This document shows, piece by piece, positions 26,446-31,832 of a stretch of DNA of 31,832 bases. The stretch is from an uncultured Acidobacteriota bacterium (GTDB lineage Bacteria > Acidobacteriota > Terriglobia > UBA7540), in NCBI GenBank assembly GCA_937900045.1, contig CALCEB010000287.1, positions 1 to 31,832 on the forward strand, read 5' to 3'. A program made the translations under genes and the position numbers. The notes beneath the pieces were generated by a model, which saw nothing but the letters and a program-made list of their open reading frames with translations, did not search any database and was not told where the DNA came from. Within the stretch, counting starts at the first letter, position 1, and each line of letters begins with the position of its first letter.

Positions 26446-26474
26446 TTGACATTGAGTCACGCATGAGGTAATAT
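26446..26474 (+). promoter_or_regulatory. Near-consensus sigma70 promoter in front of a gene-free region
   Basis: TTGACA (26446-26451), a 17-base spacer, and TAATAT (26469-26474) within an AT-rich ATATTATAAG run. This is the best sigma70-type promoter in the window, and it points into about 500 bases without a convincing gene. Transcription would start near 26481. The only plus-strand frame close by is a 44-codon one (26488-26622) with no ribosome site and no recognisable content. Confidence 0.6.
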
Positions 26475-26829
26475 ATTATAAGTAAACATGGGTTCGGTGA
26501 GACATTTTTTCATAGACAGGCCGCTGGTCATGGGCCGTTTGGTCGCTGGTGCGGCGGTCGAGGCGCCAAATTCCGCGGGATATCAAAAATCCCCAGTAAA
26601 AATGCGGGGTTCAACCTTGTAGAAACCGCCAATCCGGCGTGGGTGGAGCAAATGACGCGTAAGCCGTTGAAAACAAGAGGCCAGAATTGCCTCGGGGAAC
26701 AAAGCCAATGCGGACATGCAGAAACACCAGTAAAAATGCGGCTGCGAGCCAAAAGGGGAGAAAAAATAATTCTTTTTTGCCTGTTGAAAAGTCTGTAATC
26801 CACTGAAAAAATGGAGAAATAGAATGGAC

Positions 26830-26861
26830 CAAAGCCATTCAAAGCCATTATCAAAGCCATT
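26830..26861 (+). repeat. Three CAAAGCCATT direct repeats
   Basis: CAAAGCCATT occurs at 26830-26839, 26840-26849 and 26852-26861. Partial copies lie nearby (CAAAGCCAAT at 26700-26709; CAAAGCCA at 26913-26920; inverse TGGCTTTG at 26958-26965). The inverse copy can pair with any of the direct ones, so the repeats may give alternative folds of the candidate RNA. Confidence 0.7.
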
Positions 26862-26912
26862 TAAAAATCGGATAACTCATACATAATGCTTGAGTTACGG
26901 CGATTTTTGGAA

Positions 26913-26980
26913 CAAAGCCACCTAACCCATTCAAAATCAATGGCCGATGATGGATTTTGGCTTTGATTCCGCAGTTTTTT
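26913..26980 (+). terminator. Terminator-like bulged stem with T-run
   Basis: CAAAGCCA (26913-26920) and CAAAATC (26932-26938) pair with the contiguous GATTTTGGCTTTG (26953-26965), leaving an 11-base bulge on the left side. TTTTTT follows at 26975-26980, about ten bases after the stem. The distance is longer than for a textbook intrinsic terminator, so this is a moderate call. Confidence 0.4.
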
Positions 26981-27070
26981 GGGTTTTAAGGCATTCAAAC
27001 CCACCTCTCGGCGTTTTACCTAGCTATACCCGTCTCCGGGAGGCAACCGCCGATTCGCCCGCGATACAAG

Positions 27071-27105
27071 CCGCAGACTTCCTGGGCATCGGAAGTCTGC
27101 GCTAC
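27071..27105 (-). repeat. REP-like GTAG hairpin
   Basis: On the minus strand GTAG (27105-27102) is followed by GCAGACTTCC, an 8-base loop and GGAAGTCTGC (27100-27091 with 27082-27073), a perfect 10-base-pair stem. This is the same layout as the other GTAG palindromes here but with a different stem sequence, so it represents another REP class. It is single, not paired. Confidence 0.6.
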
Positions 27106-27163
27106 CTGGCACGCCGTGAGGACATCCCTGCACCTACCTATCAATTGAGGTGCGGTTCCAGCT

Positions 27164-27287
27164 TGCTGTAGCGGCGCTCGGAGCCTGCCCTGGAAGGGAG
27201 CGCCGGAAACCGTTGAGGATACAAGTTCGGCGCTCCCTTCCAGGGCAGGCTCCGAGCGCCGCTACAGCAAAGAAACTGAGACACTAC
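27164..27287. repeat. REPIN-like element 3 with altered arms
   Basis: GTAG at 27168-27171 and CTAC at 27262-27265 flank two 34-base arms (27172-27205 and 27228-27261) that are exact reverse complements. Each arm keeps the CGGCGCTC/GAGCGCCG stem of elements 1 and 2, but the TAT loop is replaced by the 18-base GGAGCCTGCCCTGGAAGG (inverse in the other arm). The spacer is the inverse of that in elements 1 and 2, so this copy is in opposite orientation. The right end AAACTGAGACACTAC (to 27287) is kept; the matching left end is lost. Confidence 0.85.
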
Positions 27288-27299
27288 CGGTTGTTGAGC

Positions 27300-27611
27300 C
27301 GGACCGGCTCACGATCCAGGCCCACAACGAAGCCTCCCGCCGCCTGCGACCTGAAGAATTCCGTGCCAAAGACTTTGGTGCGGAAGATCGACTCGACCCG
27401 CCGTTACGAGGTGGCGCCGCAAGGCCTCCGAGCCCTGGCCGCCTGGGTGGTCTTGTTCTTGTGCGATAAAGTCATCAAGCCCTTGCGGGCCGCGGGCTGC
27501 CATCTCCCGCGCGGACGCAAGCCGAAGAGCCCCACTGTCCTTACTCAGCATTACGACACTCTTCGCATCGATATGCCCGGCTTATTCCAGACTTTGGCAA
27601 TAGCGGCATGA
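27300..27611 (+). pseudogene. Winged-helix-like protein remnant, frameshifted
   Basis: The segment reads L-V-R-K-I-D-S-T-R-R-Y-E-V-A-P-Q-G-L-R-A-L-A-A-W-V-V-L, resembling the wing and last helix of winged-helix domains in a family of uncharacterised, often mobile-element-linked proteins (G-L-I-x-K-x-P-x-T-R-R-Y-x-L-T-P-x-G). Just upstream, F-R-A-K-D lies in another frame, which suggests a one-base frameshift at about 27367-27380. In-frame sequence further upstream is only translation of the REPIN. No start codon or N-terminal domain remains. It is probably a decayed passenger or transposon gene. Confidence 0.5.
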
Positions 27612-28309
27612 GCCGCATCGACAATTCTTTTTTCATGTTCGGCCATAGGCGCCTAAGGGGGAATTCTGGAATTTCTCCGACTTACCAATTGGGAACGACT
27701 TTGGGCAGAACTGAACAATCAGATGCAGCCGGAGAGGGCAATTCTTCATACAAGCCCTTTGCGCAGGCCGAGGACTCGGCGCTGGTGGCTGCCGTCCTTG
27801 CCAGGGACCGCAAAGCGACAGCCGAGTTTGTCTCGCGCTACGCCGACCGGATCTATTCCTATATTTACTCACGTCTAATGCCACGGGCGGACTTGGTTGA
27901 AGACCTGGTGCAGGAAGTGTTTCTCGCCGCCTGGCAAAGTCTGGCATCCTTCCGGGGCCAGTCGCCGCTTGATTCCTGGCTGTTGGGAATTGCCCGGCAT
28001 AAGGTAGAGGATCATTATCGGTTGCGGCTCCGCGCCGCTGACCCGCTTGATGAAAATCCAGAGGAATCGAAAGCAGGAACGATGGCGCCGGATTTGGATC
28101 AGAAACTCGACGAGGAAAGGCTGCGAGAAAGGACCCTCCGCGTTCTGGCCAATCTCCCGGAGCATTACCGGTTGGCCCTGCTCTGGCGTTATTGGGAAAA
28201 ATGTCCCGCGCAGGAGATGGCGGCACGAACCGGAAAAACTGAAAAATCCATTGAGAGATTGCTGGCCCGCGCGCGCGACCAGTTTAGGAAAGAGTGGAAA
28301 GATGCCTGA
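27608..28309 (+). CDS. ECF-type RNA polymerase sigma factor
   Basis: A sigma70-family factor of up to 233 residues. Region 2 (about 58-130) shows A-D-R-I-Y-S-Y-I-Y-S-R, D-L-V-E-D-L-V-Q-E-V-F-L-A-A-W and L-D-S-W-L-L-G-I-A-R-H-K-V-E-D. Region 4 (about 175-230) shows L-P-E-H-Y-R-L-A-L-L-W-R-Y-W and the helix-turn-helix E-M-A-A-R-T-G-K-T-E-K-S-I-E-R-L-L-A-R-A-R. It directs polymerase to a small set of promoters. The true start is unclear: ATG 27608 overlaps a pseudogene and has no ribosome site, and ATG 27635 or TTG 27689 are possible, since the first 50 residues carry no domain. The stop overlaps the next gene, its likely partner. Confidence 0.85.
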   Translation: MSRIDNSFFMFGHRRLRGNSGISPTYQLGTTLGRTEQSDAAGEGNSSYKPFAQAEDSALVAAVLARDRKATAEFVSRYADRIYSYIYSRLMPRADLVEDLVQEVFLAAWQSLASFRGQSPLDSWLLGIARHKVEDHYRLRLRAADPLDENPEESKAGTMAPDLDQKLDEERLRERTLRVLANLPEHYRLALLWRYWEKCPAQEMAARTGKTEKSIERLLARARDQFRKEWKDA

Positions 28310-28649
28310 CAAAAACCAAGAGGAAGAGCTGTTCGAGCATTTTGCGGCTGGAATTGAGCCCGGCGTTTCGACGACGATTCAGGCTCCATCGCGGCTTCGA
28401 TCCCGCATTTACTCGGCTCTGATGCTCCTAGAATCTGCGCAAGGCAGACTGCGAAGCATTCCCGCAACTAAAGCAGAAGGCCATGACCTTTGTGTGTTTG
28501 AGGAACTGGTGCGAATTGCTCCAGTAGGGCAAAAACTAAGGTCGCTGAACATCTGCCGCCTTTGCCACGCCCGATTGCTGGGAGAGGTCATGGAGAATCC
28601 GCCGATATACTGGGGAAATTGTCCTTATGTAGACTTCAAGAAACCTTGA
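28302..28649 (+). CDS. Small CxxCH protein coupled to the sigma factor
   Basis: A 115-residue cytosolic protein whose ATG lies inside the end of the sigma-factor gene (8-base overlap), so the two are translated together. The N-terminal half is acidic and helical (E-E-E-L-F-E-H-F). The C-terminal half has several Cys and a His: L-C-V-F-E, then I-C-R-L-C-H-A-R-L-L, and P-I-Y-W-G-N-C-P-Y-V at the end. The CxxCH plus flanking Cys could bind zinc or, less likely in a protein without a signal peptide, haem. By position it is a candidate anti-sigma or redox-sensing partner, as with zinc-binding anti-sigma factors. I do not recognise a named family with certainty. Confidence 0.72.
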   Translation: MPDKNQEEELFEHFAAGIEPGVSTTIQAPSRLRSRIYSALMLLESAQGRLRSIPATKAEGHDLCVFEELVRIAPVGQKLRSLNICRLCHARLLGEVMENPPIYWGNCPYVDFKKP

Positions 28650-28671
28650 AAACACTCGAGGCACATTGGAA

Positions 28672-28717
28672 CTAATACAAACGCAGGCTGTAACCTTTCT
28701 TCCTGCGTTTGTATTAG
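28672..28717. mobile_element. Small MITE / bidirectional hairpin between convergent genes
   Basis: A 46-base element with perfect 16-base inverted ends CTAATACAAACGCAGG (28672-28687) and its inverse (28702-28717), with a 14-base middle. It sits between the sigma-factor partner gene and the convergent outer-membrane protein gene and could terminate both. Its right end supplies the TAA stop (28716-28714) of the minus-strand gene. Read on the minus strand, its middle matches the left part of the larger element at 29623-29750, so it is the 'empty' form of that element. Confidence 0.75.
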
Positions 28718-29388
28718 AAGTGCTTCACAAACCCAAAGAGGTTCTGAAAATTACTCAAGCCTCGTTGGCCGGGAGGAGAAAGCTCGTAACTGATCGGGTT
28801 GTGGGAAATCGTCTCGCTGAAGCTGTAGCGAAACGCCCACCCCTTCCCAATCCGGACGTCCATGCCGACTGCGACGCGCAGTCCGATGTCGGTGGATGAA
28901 AACTTCTGGGGAGGAAGCTGTGGCGAACCGGTCACATCGCTCAAAGTCGCTGCGGAACTCCCTAGATGGACCAACCCCGTCCCGCCTGAAAGATAAGGCC
29001 GCACCCTGCTGCCGCGCTTTCGGAAATAGACCAACATGTCGCCCATAAAACTCGTCTGCTGGGATTTTCTCATTTCCTGATATGCATCCGGCCCGTTGAC
29101 TCCAAAACCAGATGAGACCAGCGTCAGGGCGTTCCGGTTCCAGATGTAGTTTCCCTGCACGCTCACGTAATCGGAAAAGTCCCATCCCGCGAAGAGATTC
29201 AGGGCCGGACCGTTTTCCGGTTTGTAGAGGGAAACCTGACTGGACGATGGCGACAGGATTGAACGGCCATCTGCCGAGAGAGTCGCGATCCCGCCCAGTG
29301 CTCCAGCATAGAAGTTCCCCGCTCGCGCCAAAGGCGGCGCCATCACCATAGTGAAAATCGCTGCAATGAAAAGAGTTGGCCTGGTCAT
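28714..29388 (-). CDS. Outer-membrane beta-barrel protein (OmpA/OmpW-like fold)
   Basis: A 224-residue protein with a signal peptide (M-T-R-P-T-L-F-I-A-A-I-F..., cleavage after A-R-A near residue 23). Alternating polar/aromatic strands follow: N-F-Y-A-G-A-L-G-G, A-L-N-L-F-A-G-W-D-F, V-S-V-Q-G-N-Y-I-W, R-V-R-P-Y-L-S-G-G-T-G, I-G-L-R-V-A-V-G-M-D-V-R-I and W-A-F-R-Y-S-F-S-E-T. The C-terminal F-G-F-V-K-H-F ends in Phe, the usual barrel-assembly signal. Eight strands are likely. GAGAGGTG precedes the ATG at a good distance on the minus strand. Its role is not clear from sequence. The stop codon is provided by the inserted small MITE, so the original end may have been slightly different. Confidence 0.8.
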   Translation of the reverse strand: MTRPTLFIAAIFTMVMAPPLARAGNFYAGALGGIATLSADGRSILSPSSSQVSLYKPENGPALNLFAGWDFSDYVSVQGNYIWNRNALTLVSSGFGVNGPDAYQEMRKSQQTSFMGDMLVYFRKRGSRVRPYLSGGTGLVHLGSSAATLSDVTGSPQLPPQKFSSTDIGLRVAVGMDVRIGKGWAFRYSFSETISHNPISYELSPPGQRGLSNFQNLFGFVKHF

Positions 29389-29622
29389 ACTTTCACCTCT
29401 CCCGATCGATACGAGCGCCTATTCTACGTTTTGTTGCAAGACAGGACAAAAAAATTGCTTCCAGGCGCCACCGGTCAATAGGGCGAAGAGGCAGTTTGAC
29501 GCCAGCAAATGGCGGAGCAAGCTCGCCACGATAGCCGCCCAATTAGCTCCGGACAATGGGTCCACCCGAAAACCAAAAAAAAATTAGCAACCTCCAAGGG
29601 GGATTTTGTTCCGTCGCGCGAC

Positions 29623-29750
29623 TCTAATACAAACGCTGGAAGATGAGGTTACAACCTCGCTGTAGCGGCGGTCTATGACCGCCGGTCTGGACGGCGGTCA
29701 TAGACCGCCGCTACAGCTAATGTCACCCGACTTCGTGCGTTTGTATTAGA
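29623..29750. mobile_element. MITE carrying a nested REPIN
   Basis: Perfect 14-base terminal inverted repeats TCTAATACAAACGC (29623-29636) and inverse (29737-29750). The left inner part (GGAAGA, then AGGTTACA) matches the minus-strand reading of the 46-base element at 28672-28717. In this copy, however, about 80 extra bases containing two GTAG palindromes lie between that part and the right end. The simplest reading is a REPIN inserted into a MITE. The preceding stretch 29389-29622 (promoter region of the minus-strand barrel gene) shows no gene. Confidence 0.78.
29659..29717. repeat. REPIN-like element 4 (stem variant)
   Basis: GTAG at 29662-29665 with hairpin CGGCGGTCTATGACCGCCG (29666-29684), a 7-base spacer, the inverse hairpin (29692-29710) and CTAC (29711-29714). 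Compared with elements 1 and 2, the stem has a G:C swapped for C:G on both sides (GGCGCTC/GAGCGCC becomes GGCGGTC/GACCGCC), while the TAT loop and the GCTGTAG head are the same. The spacer is short and unrelated. Confidence 0.85.
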
Positions 29751-29903
29751 TAACAGAAACAAGCACGATTGCTGGCTACCTGCCGCTTTACCGGTTCAGG
29801 CTGTCCTCCGGTCGCGAACAACCAGGGCCGCCAGCAAATTCTTTCGAGCGCGAAGGAGATTCCTTCGCAAGGTTCGACTTACCGGGCTGAAAGGAGCTCA
29901 CAA

Positions 29904-31025
29904 ATGCACATGCAGCAGATTCGATCCAAACTTCTTCGGGTAATGTTTGTCATCGCCATGGTTTCCCTCCTGTTCGGCATCGCCCCCCGGGGGGCTCTGG
30001 CACAGGGCGGTTCCGGGGCGGTGTACGTGCTCACCAACCAGACCTCGGGCAATTCCGTGATGGTTTACCGCCGCGCTCCGGATGGAACTCTCTCCCTCGG
30101 GGGCACCTTTTCAACCGGTGGCACGGGCTTAGGCACGGGTGCTGATCCTTTGGCATCTCAAGGATCGCTCGTGCTCGGGCGGGGCCAGCGGCTGCTTTTT
30201 GCCGTGAATGCCGGAAGCAATGATATCTCGGTCCTCGCCGTCGAAGGCCTCAGGCTGCAGTTGCTTGACAAGGCGCCCTCGGGCGGCCAGATGCCTGTGA
30301 GTCTCGCCGTGCGCGGGCGCCTGGTGTATGTCCTCAACGCCGGCGGCACTCCGAACATCGAGGGCTTCGTCATTAACCCCTTCACGAACCGCCTGGTTAC
30401 CCTCCCCGGTTCCCTGCGTAATCTACCCGGCGGCGCCGCCGCTGCGCCTGCCCAAGTCAGCTTCAGTCCGGACGGCGACGTTCTGATGGTGACCGAGAAA
30501 GGGACAAACAAGATTGACACTTGGACGGTAAACGACGATGGCTATGCCGGACACCCCATGACATTTGATTCACACGGAGCCACGCCCTTCGGATTTGCGT
30601 TCGCCCACGGTGAATTTGTTGTGGTTTCGGAAGCGGGGCCAAGCGCCCTCTCCTCTTATCAAGTCGAGAACGATGGGGGCGTGGAGTTGATAACCGGCTC
30701 GCTGGGGGACACCCAGAAAGCAAACTGCTGGGTGGTGACCACCGGCGACGGACGCTACGCCTATACCACAAACTCGGGGAGCGGAAGCATCTCAAGCTAC
30801 ACCGTTTCGAGAGATGGCATGTTGAGCCTGCTCGATGCCACTGCCGGAATGCCGGGCGGCGCTTCCGTTGACGCGGCGCTGAGCACTGCCAGCCGCTTTC
30901 TCTATGTCCGCGACGGAGCCAACAACGTGGTGGACGGCTTCCGGGTGGGAAGGGGCGGTGGCCTCACCTCGGTGGGTTCGGCAAGTGGAGTTCCCGCCGG
31001 TGCTCAGGGAATTGCAGCGCGATAA
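29904..31025 (+). CDS. Exported 7-bladed beta-propeller, lactonase-like
   Basis: A 373-residue protein. ATG 29904 follows AAGGAG (29891-29896) at seven bases. The signal peptide has K-L-L-R, a hydrophobic core V-M-F-V-I-A-M-V-S-L-L-F-G-I-A and a cut near A-L-A-Q. The mature part repeats the lactonase/YVTN-like pattern: V-Y-V-L-T-N, N-S-V-M-V-Y, L-F-A-V-N-A-G-S-N-D-I-S-V, Q-V-S-F-S-P-D-G-D-V-L-M-V-T-E, Y-A-Y-T-T-N-S-G-S-G-S-I-S-S-Y. This is typical of the 6-phosphogluconolactonase-type (Lactonase, PF10282) propellers that are often secreted in Acidobacteriota. A catalytic role for secreted members is unproven; sugar-lactone binding or an adhesive role is possible. It has its own upstream region, which is occupied by the MITE at 29623-29750. 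Confidence 0.85.
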   Translation: MHMQQIRSKLLRVMFVIAMVSLLFGIAPRGALAQGGSGAVYVLTNQTSGNSVMVYRRAPDGTLSLGGTFSTGGTGLGTGADPLASQGSLVLGRGQRLLFAVNAGSNDISVLAVEGLRLQLLDKAPSGGQMPVSLAVRGRLVYVLNAGGTPNIEGFVINPFTNRLVTLPGSLRNLPGGAAAAPAQVSFSPDGDVLMVTEKGTNKIDTWTVNDDGYAGHPMTFDSHGATPFGFAFAHGEFVVVSEAGPSALSSYQVENDGGVELITGSLGDTQKANCWVVTTGDGRYAYTTNSGSGSISSYTVSRDGMLSLLDATAGMPGGASVDAALSTASRFLYVRDGANNVVDGFRVGRGGGLTSVGSASGVPAGAQGIAAR

Positions 31026-31082
31026 CGATCGAATGCCCCTATTGATGCTATACGCACGGTCGTAAGTCGGCGACTCCCAGGA

Positions 31083-31116
31083 CTGTAGCGCCGCTACAGC
31101 ATACTGCGACACTGAC
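31083..31116. repeat. REP remnant
   Basis: CTGTAGCG and CGCTACAG meet almost directly (31083-31099), followed by GCATACTGCGACACTGAC, which resembles the right end of elements 1-3. Both palindromic arms and the spacer are gone. It looks like a REPIN that collapsed by deletion between its arms. The rest of 31026-31211 shows nothing else apart from the ribosome site of the next gene. Confidence 0.6.
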
Positions 31117-31211
31117 GCAACCTGTGGCGGACCGGGCCGCTATCATTTTGTTACCTCGAATTGGCAAGTAAATTTTTGACAGTATGTCACGGTGGAAAGG
31201 GAGGCGATTGT

Positions 31212-31832
31212 ATGACAAGCAAAGTGCAAAATCGAGGCTTGATTTCACGGATTCGTCGGCGGGCGGTCAGTGTCGCGTTGGCCTTGGCAGTGATGTTGGT
31301 GGCAGGGATGGTGGCGACGCCATCAGCCCAAGCGCAGACTTATAGCATACTCCACACCTTCACTGGGCCGCCGGACGGGTCAGAACCCCACGCCGGTTTG
31401 GTCCGTGACGCGGCGGGCAACCTCTACGGCACCACTTACTACGGTGGCGTTTCGGGCTACGGAGCGGTGTTCATGCTGGATATGACCAACCACGAGATGG
31501 TGCTGCACAGCTTCACAGGAGCGCCAGACGGGGCAACTCCTATCGGCGGTCTGTTCCGGGATGCGGCAGGCAACCTCTATGGCACTACTTCCTACGGTGG
31601 CGTTTCGGGCTACGGAACGTTGTTCAAGGTGGATCCGACCGGGATGGAGACCGTGCTGTACAGCTTCACCGGGGGGACGGACGGGGACGGCCCCTTCGCG
31701 GGTTTGATCCAGGACGCGGCGGGCAACCTTTACGGTACCACCTTCGGCGGCGGCGCTTCCGGCTACGGAACGGTGTTCAAGCTGGATCCGACCGGCAAGG
31801 AGACCGTGCTGCTCAGCTTCGGTGGGGGGGTG
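31212..31832 (+). CDS. GloVer tandem-repeat secreted protein, 5' part
   Basis: An open frame of 207 codons running off the window. ATG 31212 has AAAGGGAGG (about 31197-31204) upstream. The first 43 residues are a long signal peptide (R-R-R-A-V-S-V-A-L-A-L-A-V-M-L-V-A, cut near A-Q-A-Q). Then come 51-residue repeats: Y-S-I-L-H-T-F-T-G-P-P-D-G-S-x-P-x-A-G-L, D-A-A-G-N-L-Y-G-T-T, G-G-x-S-G-Y-G-T-V-F-K-L-D-P-T-G-x-E-T-V-L. At DNA level the unit recurs every 153 bases (31407, 31560, 31713). The family is secreted and propeller-like, abundant in Acidobacteriota, with unknown function. It is an intact relative of the broken gene at 1352-1766. Confidence 0.85.
   Translation, partial: MTSKVQNRGLISRIRRRAVSVALALAVMLVAGMVATPSAQAQTYSILHTFTGPPDGSEPHAGLVRDAAGNLYGTTYYGGVSGYGAVFMLDMTNHEMVLHSFTGAPDGATPIGGLFRDAAGNLYGTTSYGGVSGYGTLFKVDPTGMETVLYSFTGGTDGDGPFAGLIQDAAGNLYGTTFGGGASGYGTVFKLDPTGKETVLLSFGGGV

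Larger units (their letters stand above)
26481..26980 (+). ncRNA. Candidate structured non-coding RNA
   Basis: This gene-free, AT-richer stretch starts at the expected start of a strong promoter and ends at a terminator-like hairpin with a T6 run. Visible structure: CCCC...GGGG hairpin at 26591-26609; a 15-base direct repeat CCAGTAAAAATGCGG (26593-26607 and 26727-26741); three CAAAGCCATT units (26830-26861); and a long stem pairing AAAAATCG plus TAACTCA (26863-26879) with TGAGTTA plus CGATTTTT (26891-26908). I recognise no known RNA family. Minus-strand frames in this stretch lack ribosome sites and domains. It could instead be the decayed inside of a mobile element. The call rests only on promoter, structure and terminator arranged in order. 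Confidence 0.4.

Noticed and set aside
26528..26860. Minus-strand 110-codon frame in the gene-free region
   Set aside because: No ribosome site, no domain, composition (many Phe, Arg, Pro, Ser, Leu) like chance translation; a second overlapping frame on the same strand is just as long.
26830..26861. CRISPR-like short repeats
   Set aside because: Units of 10 bases with 0-2 base spacing are direct repeats without spacers, and no cas gene is present.
26947..27171. Plus-strand 74-codon frame
   Set aside because: Its second half is translation of a REP hairpin and its start lies in the terminator-like stem; no supporting feature.
31176..31204. Promoter with TTGACA before the last gene
   Set aside because: The -35 match is perfect, but no acceptable -10 lies 16-18 bases downstream; that position holds the ribosome-binding site.
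1..31832. tRNA, rRNA, known riboswitch or phage genes
   Set aside because: No cloverleaf, rRNA segment, riboswitch core or phage structural or integrase gene was seen on either strand by reading; a covariance search would be more sensitive.

Overview
The window looks like a chromosomal segment of an Acidobacteriota (Solibacter/Terriglobia-like) genome. The basis is an Oar-type TonB-dependent receptor with an N-terminal carboxypeptidase-regulatory domain, secreted TPR proteins next to it, 'GloVer' tandem-repeat secreted proteins, two-component-propeller repeats, a 7-bladed-propeller lactonase-like protein, and many GTAG-headed palindromic repeats. This taxonomic call is an inference; there is no rRNA or tRNA gene in the window.

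Region 1 (1-1770) is a graveyard of three truncated gene fragments joined end to end: a propeller protein (-), the C-terminal part of a subtilisin-like protease (+), and a frameshifted GloVer protein (-). Region 2 (2412-21361) is a long, entirely plus-strand cluster. It opens with a sigma70-like promoter, a Fur-box-like dyad and a GntR/FCD regulator. Then come the TonB-dependent receptor, two TPR proteins, an SMP-30-type lactonase, an SDR dehydrogenase, a mutarotase-like protein, a first GH38-like alpha-mannosidase with an N-terminal carbohydrate-binding-like domain, a class II aldolase homologue lacking key residues, a D-lyxose (mannose) isomerase and a second, dissimilar GH38. I read this as a glycan-utilisation locus, probably for alpha-mannosides: outer-membrane uptake, trimming by the two exported mannosidases, isomerisation of mannose or lyxose, plus an oxidative branch (dehydrogenase and lactonase). 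Region 3 (21744-26283) holds E2-E1alpha-E1beta of a TPP- and lipoate-dependent dehydrogenase complex without E3, then a PfkB sugar kinase; it is punctuated by palindromic elements.

Region 4 (26284-27611) has no convincing gene. It carries a near-consensus sigma70 promoter followed by about 500 nt rich in stem-loops and short repeats that ends in a terminator-like structure, which is the best candidate here for an undescribed non-coding RNA. It also holds REP-like palindromes, a REPIN, and a frameshifted winged-helix-like remnant. Region 5 (27608-31025) contains an ECF-type sigma factor with a small CxxCH protein, a convergent outer-membrane beta-barrel gene, and an exported beta-propeller protein. 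Region 6 (31212-end) is an intact GloVer repeat protein running off the window.

The most striking non-coding signal is a family of paired, inverted GTAG-palindromes (REPINs). Their stems change in a compensated way between copies, and one copy sits nested inside a small MITE whose empty form lies about 0.95 kb away.
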